A DNA stretch of 64,000 bases from JAGTVG01 sp942491935 (GCA_942491935.1 CALOCZ010000013.1:42167-106166); one strand, 5' to 3'; positions 17,838 to 29,404 are shown, numbered from the stretch's first letter. The notes: generated from the sequence alone by a model not told the origin. Translations and numbers: made by a program.

Positions 17838-19739
17838 TTTATTCCCCTTGGCTGTTTCAATTATTTCCTCAACCACACCTGGATCGAGTAAAGTAGAAGT
17901 GTCTCCAAAGTTGTCGTAATCACCTGATGCGATCTTCCTTAATATTCTTCTCATGATTTTGCCTGACCTGGTTTTTGGAAGTCCAGGCACAATTTGCACC
18001 TTATCGGGTCTGGCAATAGGTCCAATGATCTGATTTACAGTAATTTTTATTTCATTTGTTAGGTTTTCTACCGTTCTGTCCGTCATGTCAGCAATCACGA
18101 AGGCAAATATACCCTGACCTTTTATTTCGTGAGGATATCCAACGACGGCTGATTCAACCACCCTTGGATGTTCATTAATCGCATTTTCTACCTCTGCTGT
18201 ACCCATACGATGGCCGGAAACATTGATCACATCATCCACCCTTCCTAAGATCCTGTAATATCCATCTTCATCTCTTTTTACACCATCGCCTGTAAAGTAT
18301 AGATCAGGGAATTGTGAAAAATAAGTATCATGCATTCTTTTATGATCACCATATGTAGTTCTGAACATTCCTGGCCAGGGATACTTCATACATAAATTCC
18401 CTTCAACGCTATTGCCTTTAAGTTCATTTCCTTCATTATCCACAATGATAGGTTGTATTCCAGGAAGTGGCATAGTTGCATAAGAAGGTTTTGTCGGCGT
18501 TATACTTGCTATGGGGGAGATCATAATTCCTCCGGTTTCAGTTTGCCACCATGTATCAACAATGGGGCATTTGTTTTTTCCTATATGGTCATGATACCAG
18601 TGCCAGGCCTCTTCGTTAATCGGTTCACCAACAGTTCCTAATACTTTCAATGATGAAAGATTGAATGGAAGTATAGGATCCTGACCAAATGCTTCTAACG
18701 CTCTGATGGCTGTTGGGGCAGTATAGAACTGGTTCACCTTGTATTTATCGATAACTTCCCAGAAACGACCAGCGTGGGGATAGGTTGGAATACCTTCGAA
18801 CATAACCGTTGTGGCTCCCGCCAGCAATGGGCCGTAAACTATATAAGAATGCCCCGTTACCCAGCCGATATCAGCTGAACACCAGTAAATATCTCCTTTG
18901 TTATATTGAAAAACATTAATGAATGAAAAATGGGTGTATACCATATATCCCCCAATGGTATGAACCACTCCTTTTGGTTTTCCGGTGGAGCCTGAGGTAT
19001 AAAGTATATAAAGCATATCTTCAGAGTCCATTTCTTCGGCAGCTATTTCATTTGGTTTCCCTTCGATCAACTCATGCCACCAAAAATCACGGCCTTTTAC
19101 CATATTGACTTTCTGCTTGGTTCTTTGGTATACAACAACCTTTTCAACACAAGCACATCTTTCTAAAGCCTCATCAACCACATCTTTAACACCAATTTTC
19201 TTTTTTCCTCTGAAATTCCCATCAGAAGTTAAGACCACCTTGGCACTACAGTCATTGATCCTGTCAGCAAGGGCCTGGGAAGAAAATCCTGCAAATACAA
19301 CAGAGTGGACAGCTCCAATTCGGGCACAGGCCATCATAGCCACCGCTGCCTCCGGGACCATTGGCATATAAATGATTACCCGATCTCCTATACCCACTCC
19401 AAGATCTTTCAGAACATGTGAGAATTGACAGACAAGATGATAAAGTTCACGATATGATATATGTCTTGAAGGTTCATCAGGTTCATTAGGTTCCCAAATT
19501 ATGGCTGTCCTGTCTGGGGCCGTAAAGAGGTACCTGTCGAGCATATTCTCTGTAATATTTAATTTTCCGTCAAGGAACCATTTAATACTGGGTTCCTTAA
19601 AGTTCCATTCAACAGTCTTGTTCCATCTTTTTCTCCAGTGGAACGATTCGGCAATCCTGTCCCAGAAAGTTTCCGGTTCTATTACACTTTTCTGATATTC
19701 ATGAAAATAGCCGCTTAGAGTCTGAATTTTAACGCTCAT
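17832..19739 (-). CDS. acs: Acetyl-CoA synthetase
   Basis: A 635-residue AMP-forming enzyme that makes acetyl-CoA from acetate, ATP and CoA. Signature segments are 'YTSGSTGKPKGVVHT' (phosphate-binding loop), 'DTWWQTETGGIMISP' (adenine and acetate pocket), 'GRVDDVINVSGHRMGTAE' (hinge) and 'TRSGKIMRRILRKIASGD', whose Lys is the usual site of regulatory acetylation. The length is normal. About 310 bases follow upstream without a gene (19740-20047); they are AT-rich and should hold its promoter, but I see no clear match to the consensus. Confidence 0.96.
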   Translation of the reverse strand: MSVKIQTLSGYFHEYQKSVIEPETFWDRIAESFHWRKRWNKTVEWNFKEPSIKWFLDGKLNITENMLDRYLFTAPDRTAIIWEPNEPDEPSRHISYRELYHLVCQFSHVLKDLGVGIGDRVIIYMPMVPEAAVAMMACARIGAVHSVVFAGFSSQALADRINDCSAKVVLTSDGNFRGKKKIGVKDVVDEALERCACVEKVVVYQRTKQKVNMVKGRDFWWHELIEGKPNEIAAEEMDSEDMLYILYTSGSTGKPKGVVHTIGGYMVYTHFSFINVFQYNKGDIYWCSADIGWVTGHSYIVYGPLLAGATTVMFEGIPTYPHAGRFWEVIDKYKVNQFYTAPTAIRALEAFGQDPILPFNLSSLKVLGTVGEPINEEAWHWYHDHIGKNKCPIVDTWWQTETGGIMISPIASITPTKPSYATMPLPGIQPIIVDNEGNELKGNSVEGNLCMKYPWPGMFRTTYGDHKRMHDTYFSQFPDLYFTGDGVKRDEDGYYRILGRVDDVINVSGHRMGTAEVENAINEHPRVVESAVVGYPHEIKGQGIFAFVIADMTDRTVENLTNEIKITVNQIIGPIARPDKVQIVPGLPKTRSGKIMRRILRKIASGDYDNFGDTSTLLDPGVVEEIIETAKGNKL

Positions 19740-20047
19740 ATTAGTATGTCTTTTACTTTTAGTATCAATTCATTTAGACAAGAGAATACCCTGTTATTTT
19801 CTATCAAATTGATATAATAAACAATAGAACCGACAAGATTAAAATTTTTTGGGTGAATCGCAAAAAATGTTTGTGAAGAAGCAAAAAAATAATAAAGCTT
19901 CTGGATTGTTACTATGATTGTTATAAATTAACTTGGATTTAATAGTTGAGTAGTATCAACTTGTTTATGAAAAGCTAATTTATTATAAAGTATTTGATTT
20001 TATCCTATAATGAAATCCGAACTGGGATCTACAATCAAATATTTGAT

Positions 20048-20167
20048 TTAAGGGACAAGAAGTATAAATGCAATTAGCACAACGGAAAATCCCAAAGTGC
20101 CCAGAACCAGCTTTATACTCCCCTCGATTCTCTTCTTTGCATTAAGTATGTTTGATCTAGTATTCAT
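20048..20167 (-). CDS. Possible 39-residue single-pass membrane protein
   Basis: An ATG at 20167 opens a short frame with the basic stretch 'NAKKRIEGSIK' followed by one hydrophobic helix, 'LVLGTLGFSVVLIAFILLV', ending PTAA. The positive-inside then transmembrane layout is what small membrane proteins look like. An AAAAG stretch lies about 13 bases upstream of the start. The gene is alone, between acs and the trpB2 terminator. An opposite-strand frame here lacks an ATG and is less likely. No function is suggested. Confidence 0.4.
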   Translation of the reverse strand: MNTRSNILNAKKRIEGSIKLVLGTLGFSVVLIAFILLVP

Positions 20168-20316
20168 CGTAATTAAAATTCTTTTCTATACCTTCCTTAC
20201 CAAATTCGTGCCAAAAGATAATTCCACTAATGATGAAATGATTGATAAGGAATTAAAAGTTTTTGGAATGCAAAGATAATCTGAATTTCTGAGAAAATAA
20301 TATGCTGGAAAAAATA

Positions 20317-20351
20317 AATCCCGCCTTCAAAATAATATCAGAGGCGGGATT
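20317..20351 (-). terminator. Rho-independent terminator after trpB2
   Basis: AATCCCGCCT and AGGCGGGATT form a perfect ten-base stem around a 15-base loop, 14 bases past the trpB2 stop. In the minus direction the stem is followed by TTTATTTTTT. Confidence 0.85.
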
Positions 20352-20364
20352 AAAATTATATGTT

Positions 20365-21732
20365 TTAACTGTCTATAGTTGGGGTATCCAACTCCGCTAA
20401 GGAAGAGTGTATCTCATCCTCAGTTAGTTCATGTTCAGTTAATTTTCCAGAGAAATAAGATTCATATGCAGCCATATCGAAATTACCATGACCGCACAAG
20501 TTGAATAATATGGTCCGGCTCACACCTTCTTCCTTGCATTTTTCAGCTTCCTGGATAGCTGTTGCTATTCCGTGATTTGCTTCTGGTGCTGGAATTATTG
20601 CTTCAGCTTTTGCGAATTTTATACCTGCTTCAAAACACTCCAGTTGATTGTGTGATCTGGCTTCAATCAGTTTGTCTTTTAAAAGCTGACTGACGATCAC
20701 ACCTGCACCATGATACCGCAGACCACCGGCATGAATCGGTGCCGGTATAAAGTTGTGTCCTAAGGTATACATGGGAAGAAGAGGTGTCATTCCAATGGTA
20801 TCTCCAAAATCATATCTGAATACACCACGTGTAAGTTTCGGGCATGATGAAGGTTCACTGGCGATGGCCCTGATCTTCTTGCCTTCTTCAAAGTTCAACC
20901 TGAGGAATGGGAAGGACAACCCAGCGAAATTAGATCCTCCTCCAAATGGAGCGATGATGATATCAGGCAGGTCGCCGGCAATTTCAAACTGCTTTAATGC
21001 CTCTTGCCCAACTATAGTTTGATGTAATAAAACGTGGTTTAATACACTTCCAAGGGCATATTTAGTGGTTTCATCCTGAACAGCCATCTCTATCGCTTCG
21101 GAGATTGCTATGCCGAGACTTCCTGGAGAATTTGGGTCCTTGGCAAGTATTTGCCGGCCTGCTGCTGTTCTCTCTGAAGGGGATGGCAGAACTTCTGCAC
21201 CCCAGGCATTCATCATCATTTTACGGTAAGGTTTCTGATCGAAACTGATACGCACCATATACACTTCACAGGCAATATCAAAAAAGTTGCATGCCAATGC
21301 AAGCGCACTGCCCCATTGACCTGCACCTGTCTCAGTAGTTATTTTCTTTACACCTTCCTGCTTGTTATAATAGGCTTGTGGAATGGCTGTATTTGGCTTA
21401 TGTGAACCAGCAGGACTAACACCTTCATATTTGTAATATATTTTTGCTGGCGTGTCAAGAACTTTTTCCAGATTATAAGCACGGTATAAAGGTGTGGGTC
21501 GATATAATGTATATATATCCCTGACAGCATCAGGTATTTGTATCCATTTCTCTGTACTCACTTCCTGCTGAATAAGTCCCATCGGGAAAATTGGAGCAAG
21601 CGCTTCGGGTCCTATTGGTTCTCTCGTCGCAGGATTAAGAGGAGGTAGTGGTTTGTTTGGCATGTCAGCCATTATATTATACCATTTTTCAGGTATGTCC
21701 TTTTCAGTAAGGAGTATTTTTCGTTCTTTCAT
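20365..21732 (-). CDS. trpB2: Tryptophan synthase beta-like protein, TrpB2 type
   Basis: A 455-residue PLP enzyme. The PLP lysine is in 'SPAGSHKPNTA', the catalytic region is 'TETGAGQWGSALA', the phosphate loop is 'FGGGSNFAGL' and the C-terminal 'LCGHGNFDM' is typical of TrpB2. It is longer than TrpB1 (about 400) because of N-terminal and C-terminal extensions, as usual for TrpB2. The enzyme condenses indole with serine or O-phosphoserine to tryptophan. It is alone, without trpA or other trp genes, so it may salvage indole. Confidence 0.93.
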   Translation of the reverse strand: MKERKILLTEKDIPEKWYNIMADMPNKPLPPLNPATREPIGPEALAPIFPMGLIQQEVSTEKWIQIPDAVRDIYTLYRPTPLYRAYNLEKVLDTPAKIYYKYEGVSPAGSHKPNTAIPQAYYNKQEGVKKITTETGAGQWGSALALACNFFDIACEVYMVRISFDQKPYRKMMMNAWGAEVLPSPSERTAAGRQILAKDPNSPGSLGIAISEAIEMAVQDETTKYALGSVLNHVLLHQTIVGQEALKQFEIAGDLPDIIIAPFGGGSNFAGLSFPFLRLNFEEGKKIRAIASEPSSCPKLTRGVFRYDFGDTIGMTPLLPMYTLGHNFIPAPIHAGGLRYHGAGVIVSQLLKDKLIEARSHNQLECFEAGIKFAKAEAIIPAPEANHGIATAIQEAEKCKEEGVSRTILFNLCGHGNFDMAAYESYFSGKLTEHELTEDEIHSSLAELDTPTIDS

Positions 21733-22562
21733 TAGTATTAGTATTTAGTTTTAAAAATAATTCCTAAAATAGATTTGATTGAAGGGGCTGAATATATAAA
21801 ATTAAATAAATCGATGCAAGAGAGTAAAGGCAACTGAGTTAATTATTCCATATCCTGAACTAAAATTCACAATTTGGGAAAGATTATTCAGGCATATTTC
21901 ATTTTGAATCCTTAATTTCTCTATTATCATAATACATTGGCTGTAAATTCAGCTAGTTCTTTTCGTACATTAATGTTTATAACTTCTATAATTCCTGGTC
22001 GATCTTGCAGATAATTCTTTTATCATAATCTTTTCAATTACTACAATTATTCATGGTTCATCAAACTCGCAGTTCCATATAATTGCAACCTATTTATTCA
22101 TCAGGTGGACTTGCTATTTTCCTATATCTATCTTAGCTGATCCAGAAAAATCCTTTCAGTATTTATACTCAATTTTTCTTCCTCCTTCAAATGTATGACA
22201 ATCACCTATCCCATTCAATCTTACTAGTTAATTTACTCAATATTGCAGCATATCCTGGTTTTCCAAGCCGGAGTATCCTTATAATTCCTATTTGCACATC
22301 CAAGTCTGCAATGCCTGCATATGCTATTAAAGCATTCCCGTCAAATGAAGATAATCTTGTAACAAAACATTTCAGATGTCGTTAGTAAATAAGTAAAAGG
22401 TTTAAAAATTTGTTTTAATCAAGAAAAATTTGTATTTTATTGTTAAATAATTATTTTTTTTGTGTGATTGAAATAAAAAATATTACTATATTTAGGTGAT
22501 TCTTGGTTTTTTTAAGAATTACAGAGGTTAAAATAGAGGTTATTAATAGTAGGTTCATTTAT
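21733..22562. other. AT-rich gap, mostly without genes
   Basis: About 830 bases between trpB2 and a small hypothetical gene. The part next to trpB2 should hold its promoter. The middle contains short broken frames on the minus strand, the best of which is listed separately at 22202-22378. From 22380 to 22500 it is almost pure A and T. No RNA gene, terminator or mobile element is recognisable. Confidence 0.5.
22202..22378 (-). pseudogene. Fragment of a broken protein-coding gene
   Basis: The minus strand reads openly for 58 codons with protein-like composition, including 'FVTRLSSFDGNALIAYAGIA' and 'GIIRILRLGKPGYAAIL'. No start codon is visible and the frame breaks upstream. It looks like a remnant of a larger gene. 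I do not recognise the family. Confidence 0.3.
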
Positions 22563-22838
22563 ATGCGGTTGTTTAAGGCTCGATTCACTACAAAATTTGG
22601 CTTGCCAATATTCAGTGCAGTTTCTGAAATATTGACAGAATCGAATATTGTTGGTGTATCTGTAGAATTTAATGGTGGAGGATGGGATGGCAAGGACCTT
22701 GCAATTTGCTATCACGAGTGGTTATCTAACGATGATATCGATCTAATTAAAAACTTCCTTGAGTCACAATACAAGGAATCGTTTATTGATCTGGACATCA
22801 AAGAAATCAAGGAGGAACAAAATCATAATATCGCATAA
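22563..22838 (+). CDS. Small protein of unknown function
   Basis: Starting at ATG 22563 the product is 91 residues, 'MRLFKARFTTKFGLP...', acidic at the C-terminus. The frame stays open further upstream to 22503 without a good start. There is no signal peptide, transmembrane helix or known motif. Composition and codon use fit the surrounding Bacteroidota genes. It stands alone between two AT-rich gaps; the gap behind it (22839-23128) shows nothing. Confidence 0.5.
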   Translation: MRLFKARFTTKFGLPIFSAVSEILTESNIVGVSVEFNGGGWDGKDLAICYHEWLSNDDIDLIKNFLESQYKESFIDLDIKEIKEEQNHNIA

Positions 22839-23128
22839 ATAAACTTTTATAACTTATTGGAAATCCATTTAAAGTTTATTAACCTTCAATAAAAACAAGA
22901 ATCAACCTCACTTCACCGAATATATTTGTAAAGCCCTACACTAGAAAAAATTAATTTATTTGATTTTTTATTCTTCAATTCTGATAATACCTTCATAAAC
23001 TATCTTATATAATTTCTGGATTGCATTCAGGGAATTCTTTTATACATTGAAACTACTTGAACAGGAAAAGATTTTTATCTTTATAGGATATTATTCTGAG
23101 TAGGGGTCAAGAATAACCGTCATTTATT

Positions 23129-23782
23129 ATGAAAATATTCATCACGATCTTAACTGTATGCATAGTTTCCTTTGTTAATGTATATGGGCAAAGGAAGGAA
23201 ATTGATAAAAAATTGCAGGAATATGGAATTCCTGGTGATTACATTGTTAATGCTTTAAAGGACGGTGAGGCAGAATATTACTTTAAGTTCAAGTCAGTGA
23301 CCTGGCTGCCAACGGGAACGGGCATGGAAGAGATTAGTGAGGAAGGTGAATTTAATCCTGTTAAGCCAATTGGAGAGAAATGGAAGTTATTGAAGATTAA
23401 CAATAAGACCCCTGTGGAAAAAGATCTGAAAAAGTTTAATAAGGCCCATAATACAGTTAAAAATAACGTGAATGCCGAGATCGATGATGAATCGTATAAA
23501 ATTGTCGAAGACAATGAAAATGAATTGATTATAAGTCTGAAATATGAAAAAAAGACCTTGCCTAAAAGATATAAATTCCTCAATGAATGTATAGGATTAG
23601 CTTACATCGATAAAAATCTTAAAAGGCTGATTAAGATTGAATATAAGAATGAATATCCTGTAAAAGTCTGGCATTATAAAGCTACTGGTCTGGCCCTTGT
23701 TCAGCATTATAGCTATAATCAAGATGAAAATGTGTATTTCATTACTCATGAGGAATTAGACATTACTTCGAACTACATGTGA
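23129..23782 (+). CDS. Secreted protein of unknown function
   Basis: A 217-residue protein with a clear signal peptide, 'MKIFITILTVCIVSFVNVYGQ', and a lysine-rich mature part with alternating beta strands. No family motif or catalytic signature is recognised. It is convergent with the broken adenylate cyclase gene, with about 40 bases between the stops. Confidence 0.65.
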   Translation: MKIFITILTVCIVSFVNVYGQRKEIDKKLQEYGIPGDYIVNALKDGEAEYYFKFKSVTWLPTGTGMEEISEEGEFNPVKPIGEKWKLLKINNKTPVEKDLKKFNKAHNTVKNNVNAEIDDESYKIVEDNENELIISLKYEKKTLPKRYKFLNECIGLAYIDKNLKRLIKIEYKNEYPVKVWHYKATGLALVQHYSYNQDENVYFITHEELDITSNYM

Positions 23783-23822
23783 AAAGGGATCACCATTCTT
23801 TTTGATATTGATTATTCAGATT

Positions 23823-25400
23823 TCAATAAGGTGAAATAGGAGAGATGCAGGGTAGACCAGACAGATGGTCAGGCATGAATTTCAGAATACCAATAGATTT
23901 TCTGTTCACCAACAAATACATTTTCAATTTTCCTCTGTTTTTGGCTTCAATTTCCCCGCGAAAGTTGCAATTATATTCTCCCTTAATCAACTGATAGGTT
24001 GTTTCCGATATATTGATTTTTCCAGGTTCTGAGGCCGCTTCAAGGCGGGCCGCACAGTTTACGGTATCACCCCAGATGTCATAGGCAAATTTTTTCGTTC
24101 CTACGATACCGGCAACCACCGGACCTGAGTGGATGCCAATTCTTATTTCGAAAAATAATTTATTTTCTTTTTCTCTTGCGGTTTTCAATTGAAGCATATA
24201 ATCCCGGATCTCAAAAGCAGCATTAAGTACATCGAATGGATGGGTCGTGTTTCGAACCGGTATCCACCTGCTGCCATATAAGCATCACCGATCGTTTTTA
24301 TCTTTTCAACACCATATTTGGTCATATTCATCGAATTTGACATAGCACTGGTTGATCTCTTCAACAGGACTTCCGGATCCAGTCGCTGCGATGCTGGTGA
24401 ATCCTTGAAGTCAGTAAAAAGAATGGTCACACTTTCATATTTTTGTGCTTTCGCCTTGCCTTTCTCCTTTAGTTCCTCAGCCGTTTGGGAGGGCAGTATG
24501 TTGAGGAGGAGGTTTCTGGAACTATCTTTTTCTTTCTGGAAATAGTTTGGTTTTCTGAGCGAACTTGAAACGGTTGTACAGGACACAGCAATTATAAGAG
24601 CAGGATTCCTGTATTCCCATGTCCAGCTATATACACTTTTGTCTCTTGTTTTTAATTGTTCAATCTCAGATTTCTGTTCGTAGTATCTAATCTATCCTGT
24701 TTTTTTTGTGGATTTTTGTTGGGGTGTGTTTGTTGTTTTTTTTTTGTTTGTTTTTTGTGTGGTTTTGTGTTTTTTTAAATTTTCAGAGCTCTTTCCTTGA
24801 TATTCATTGTTGTTCCAATTCTCCCTTACGGCATATATTTTACTAATGCCATTTAAGAGGCCATAATTACAGTATTTTCATATACAGTAAGAGATTTCTC
24901 AAAATAAACAAAGTTGATCAGCGACTCTTTCTGAAAATAATTCTCCCAAATTGAATGAGATCAGCCAATGCTATCGGAATATTAATTGATTCACTCTATA
25001 TCTAATGCCTGGATATATAGCGCCACGATTGATCACCGTTTCAGGCTTCCCTGCATATATCGAATTCCAAATATCTAACAGACATGTTGCGATACGAAGG
25101 CTGTCATTTTTTTCAGACATTCTCAGCTTGTAAATCCCAGCTTTTGCGTCGTCTCCTATTTGATAGCTCCTGCCATTGCCGATATTTAGCTATACTCTCT
25201 TCATCCTCAATGGCCTCAAAATTTTAATGGTCTTTCCCAGTGTAAAGCTTCATATTGCTCTCAGCATAATACCTCAATCAATATTCTTATTGGCAGGCCA
25301 GCCCTTTCTGATAGTTTCCTTCCGAAGCAAGTTCTTTCGCCTCGGCTTCCAAGTTAATTGCTTGATCTGGATCAGATCTGAATAGTTATTTCCTATCATT
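23823..25400 (-). pseudogene. TPR-containing class III adenylate cyclase, frameshifted
   Basis: The C-terminal cyclase domain is clear: 'LLLNILPSQTAEELKEKG', 'VTILFTDFKDS' (first metal Asp), 'KIKTIGDAYMAAGG' (adenine-selecting Lys, second metal Asp) and 'FAYDIWGDTVNCAARLEA' (Asp, Asn and Arg). These residues indicate ATP as substrate. Two frames meet near 24264: one added C there restores 'AAGGIPVRNTTHPFDVLN'. Upstream, a coiled coil 'EQKSEIEQLKTRDK', a membrane segment and TPR-like helices are visible in changing frames to about 25400. A T/G-rich low-complexity stretch lies at 24692-24777. The true start cannot be located. Confidence 0.75.
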
Positions 25401-25591
25401 AAGAATATTTACTCTGGATGTATCTTTTGCTCAGGAGTAACTCATTACTGTCCACCTCTGTTTCTTGAGAGTTTCATTATGGTTATAGAATAAAGATTAA
25501 TAGAAAAGATTACGCCTTTTTTGTTTTTTTTCGTAAAAAGCATCCAATTTATAAAATTATTAAGACGGAATAAATATTTTATCAAAAAAAG

Positions 25592-25605
25592 GGGGCTATA
25601 GCCCC
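25592..25605 (-). terminator. Terminator of the T9SS subtilase gene
   Basis: GGGGCTATAGCCCC is a perfect palindrome 15 bases past the stop. In the minus direction it is followed by a C and seven T residues. Confidence 0.75.
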
Positions 25606-25622
25606 TAAATGATAATTTATAA

Positions 25623-28600
25623 TTAATTCTTCTGAATCCGGAATATTTCCGTAGTTGAACCGTCTGAAATATGAAGATAATATATTCCAGTTGCTAATGA
25701 TGACAGGTTCATGCTAAATCCCTCGTTTAATTGTGTTATTGTTGAATTTATTTGAATAGGATTACCCTGAATATCATATACATTTAAAATGATATCTGAA
25801 GATTCAATGTTTGTATTAGCATGTACAATTGTGAGTATATCCAAAACGGGATTCGGAAATATCTCGATATTTCCTTCCACTAGTGTGGCTCTATCGCCGA
25901 CTTCAGGCACATACCACTCATTTCCTTCAGAAGTGGTGCTTTCTTTGACCGAGCCGGATCGATTTTTGTAGAGGCAACATAAATGTGCCATGCGCAGCGC
26001 AGCCTGTTTTGGGATTTCATTTGTGAGGATTCGATGATAACAACAGGATCGTTCCGGCGCGACATCTATTTGTTATCCTCATCAAAATCACAACTACTTA
26101 AGCCTATTTCCATCCACAACTAGATCAATTTTGCTTTCAATTCCCTCAAATCACGAGTTTCTGTTTTTCAAATATAAATACATCCCAGTTAAGGTTGCCG
26201 CTACCAGTCCATCCATCATCTTATTTACAAATCAATTGCTTGTGTTTGTTTGTCGTTCCATTCTTTAGGCTGCTGTATCTTATTCTAAAATCACTACTGC
26301 CTTTTCTGGAAAAATGAATCTTTGTATTCCATTCTGTAAATAATAAAATCATCATCCTCATCATTATCAAAATCTGCGACAGATAAACTAAACGTCCTTG
26401 TACCGAAACTATATGTATAATATTGGGTAAATGTATTGTTCCCAAGATTCTGATATACATACACATCCCCGGAATAAAGTTCCATATTAACAATACCCGG
26501 ATAACCATCCCATAGGTCCAATGTGTTCCCATAATTCCTCTCCTGATTCCATCCTAAAATCCATGACATAATCGAATGATATTTGATCTGCTTTTCGTCC
26601 TATTTCCTTATACCCGGAATTGATTCCTGCCCTCCTAATTATTCTTCTCATCTCCATCAAAATCACTTTTGCCATAGATTCACGCGATAGCAGGAATTTT
26701 TCGAGTGAAAATAGCCTCTGGATCATAGGTAAACAGACGAATTGCATCGTAAGCAAATGTGAAATCTCTAACCATCCTCTTCTTTTTTTTTATCCTAGGA
26801 TTTCTAGTTTTGTTCAGTGGTTGATTCTTTGGTCCATTTTCTTTGATCTCTCCTTCGTTTCCTCCCTTAATTTTAAAACCACATTTCATTGTCCATTTAT
26901 CCTATGACCGCAGATCTTCTTTGTTCCAGTCATTTTATAACACAGTCAGTCATTTCAACATCCTCCGGGTCAGTCCACCACAACTCCGTTCCCGTTTTAT
27001 TTAATCCTTATATTTTTTTCCCGGTCGTTGATCCGTTTTTTTCTTCCTTGGGATGTTGATTCTCCAGTTGACGCCTTCACTAATGACCTTCGTGACTGAC
27101 AGATTTCCGTTTTTTTCCCTACCTCTTTAATGCAAGTCCTGAAGTGACTTGTTCAGTTCTTAAGCATTGGTTCAATCCGTTTTCTGAGTTTGTGCTTTTA
27201 ACAATTTCCTTAGGTTTTGTATTCTTTGGATTTTCCAGCCATTCGTCTCAGTATTGCCTTCCGAATCTATGATCTTTTTGAGTTAAACAAGCGAATCCCC
27301 ATTGGGAAGCATGAAGTCGTTGGTCTTGCCGGATAGATGTCGTAGCTCACCCGAATTTATTCGGCGTAAGTGTTATATCCTCGTCCAACCTTTGTCGAGG
27401 TGTATTAACTTTGCCATTGGATTTTCTTCATTTCTCGTTGTTACAAGAATCTTAAATCTATTCTTTACAACTCTTAATGTAAGTAAATAGGCGGTTCAAG
27501 AAAATATCGGACGGAGCGATAAGATCTTAGAAGGAACAATTTCGTGCTACCTACGCGTGTTTATCGGATCAAACTTTCTGATTTCGAGTCAGGCTTATCT
27601 TCATTGCAAACCAGATCTACGCTTTTTCTGAGGCACATCTCCTTAACCTCCACTGACATTCACAATTATTGCCGGTAAAATTCAAATCATCCAGATAGGA
27701 AATTTGGAAATTCAATCCGGATGGTGCAACAAAGGCTCCCGGGACTGCTATTGACGGGTTCTTCGGGGTGATTTACTTCCCAGTCCACTAATTAGTTGAC
27801 AGAATATTTTGTGTAATTCCATAATCCAGTGGAATCAACATAATGGTGAGCATTTGGAAATCATCACTTTCATTATCTGAACTTCCTAATCCCCCCTTCA
27901 TTAACCAGAATTCTGCCCTGTTTCCCAGTTCATCTCTTAGACCGGCCTGACCGCTGAACAATGATTCACCATTGACCAATATTCGGGCCCGGTCAGAGAT
28001 CGTACCATCGGGATTATCCTGATAGTCCGTGACCAGATCAACATCCCATCGATCAAGATCTTCCCCATTCCCATGATCCGCGCCCTGTTTGCAAGGGCAG
28101 ATTCGGTAACCAACCAGCCATATTCATTTACTAAGATACGCGCCCTGTTCACAAGGATCCGTGCCTGGTCGACAATAGCGTTGGTAACATCCTCCGGAAA
28201 TGTTGATTTATTTCAGTATCAATATACTCAAGCAGTGCATCCAAATCAACAATGTTTTCATTGTTATCTACTCCATCACTGTACAAATCGTATGTATAGG
28301 AATTGATATCAATAACCTCACCGTAAACATATGATTCCGGAATATCAGGAATAATCGTCATAGGCAATTGATCCACTATAAGATATCCGTCCTGAAAAAC
28401 AATATCATAGTTCTCCAATAGGATAGGATCAATGCTTCCCGCAACAACTTCGATGGGGCGTATATAATAAATACCAGCTGGATTATCCCAGCGATCACCT
28501 GAAGTTTCATAAATAATTTCCATTGCCTTTAATGCATCGATTTCTGCCTGTGGCAATCCGGATTCAGGCAAGGGTACATCATCGACTAAAATTCTTGATG

Positions 28601-29404
28601 AACTCAGGATTATACTCTCCAATAATCTGTTCGTTCTAACGCAACTTTTTAAAGCGGTTTTACCTCATAAAACAATGAATTGGATCTGATGTGCCACCAT
28701 CCAGACCACTTGGTGTTATGCTTGCATTTAATACTTTTAATTCGCCATTATTTACAGGTGGGAATTCCGGAATACTTGCTATTAGTGTATTTGAGTTTGC
28801 AAATGAAATACTTTCCGGCGGTAATGTGTCGCTGTCTAATATTACTCTTGTATCAGGATTAAAATAATTTCCATGTATTGTTACATCAAATACTTCTTCA
28901 CCTATTGCTGTTCCTTCCGGAATCTCCAGTTGGGTGATTCCAGGTAATGCTGCTGCAAAGGATAGAATAGTTGCATCAGCCACAATAAATCCAGCCCCTG
29001 ACTGGTTATCATAACCTGTCGGCCTACATCCAGGCGTTGCTTTCATTCTTTGGGGATTTAAATGCCTCACATCAAATTTTGTTTGTGCTTCAGCCACTAG
29101 AGCATCCACAGCCGCTGCCAGCGGCGCGGCAGCTGAAGTACCAAAGAAATTAGGAAAGGGATCAGGATCACCTGTGTCAACACCCACCCCGGTAAACTGT
29201 GATATTTTCCGCCACCATCCGCTGCCGTGAAATCAGGTTTTGTCTATCAATGCCATCAATCATCATCCCGCCTTTGGATGAAAAGGATTCAACAACAGGT
29301 ACACTGACATCGAAAGCGGGTGTTTGTTCATAATATGCTGCCCCTACCGCATAACCAGATGTAGTATTTGCATGCCCAACTATGGTGGTTTGGAACCGCG
29401 ACAT
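25623..29404 (-). pseudogene. Large secreted subtilase with TIG, MBG-like and FG-GAP segments and a T9SS sorting domain, heavily frameshifted
   Basis: Reading along the minus strand: 29404-29177 has 'SGYAVGAAYYEQTPAF' and 'ESFSSKGG'; 29187 on has the subtilase serine motif 'FFGTSAAAPLAAAVDALV'; a TIG/IPT domain follows ('GNYFNPDTRVILDSDTLP'). At 28622-28149 there is an MBG-like unit ('ENYDIVFQDGYLIVDQLP'), then a stretch with repeated 'NRARI' motifs, an FG-GAP-like piece ('SVADFDNDEDDDF', 26.4 kb) and finally 'IEIFPNPVLDILTI...GIYYLHISDG', a type A T9SS sorting domain. Changes of frame occur throughout. The catalytic Asp and His regions are not recoverable. Confidence 0.65.

Noticed and set aside
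20097..20279. Plus-strand 60-codon hydrophobic frame
   Set aside because: It starts with GTG and runs opposite the better-supported small membrane protein on the minus strand.
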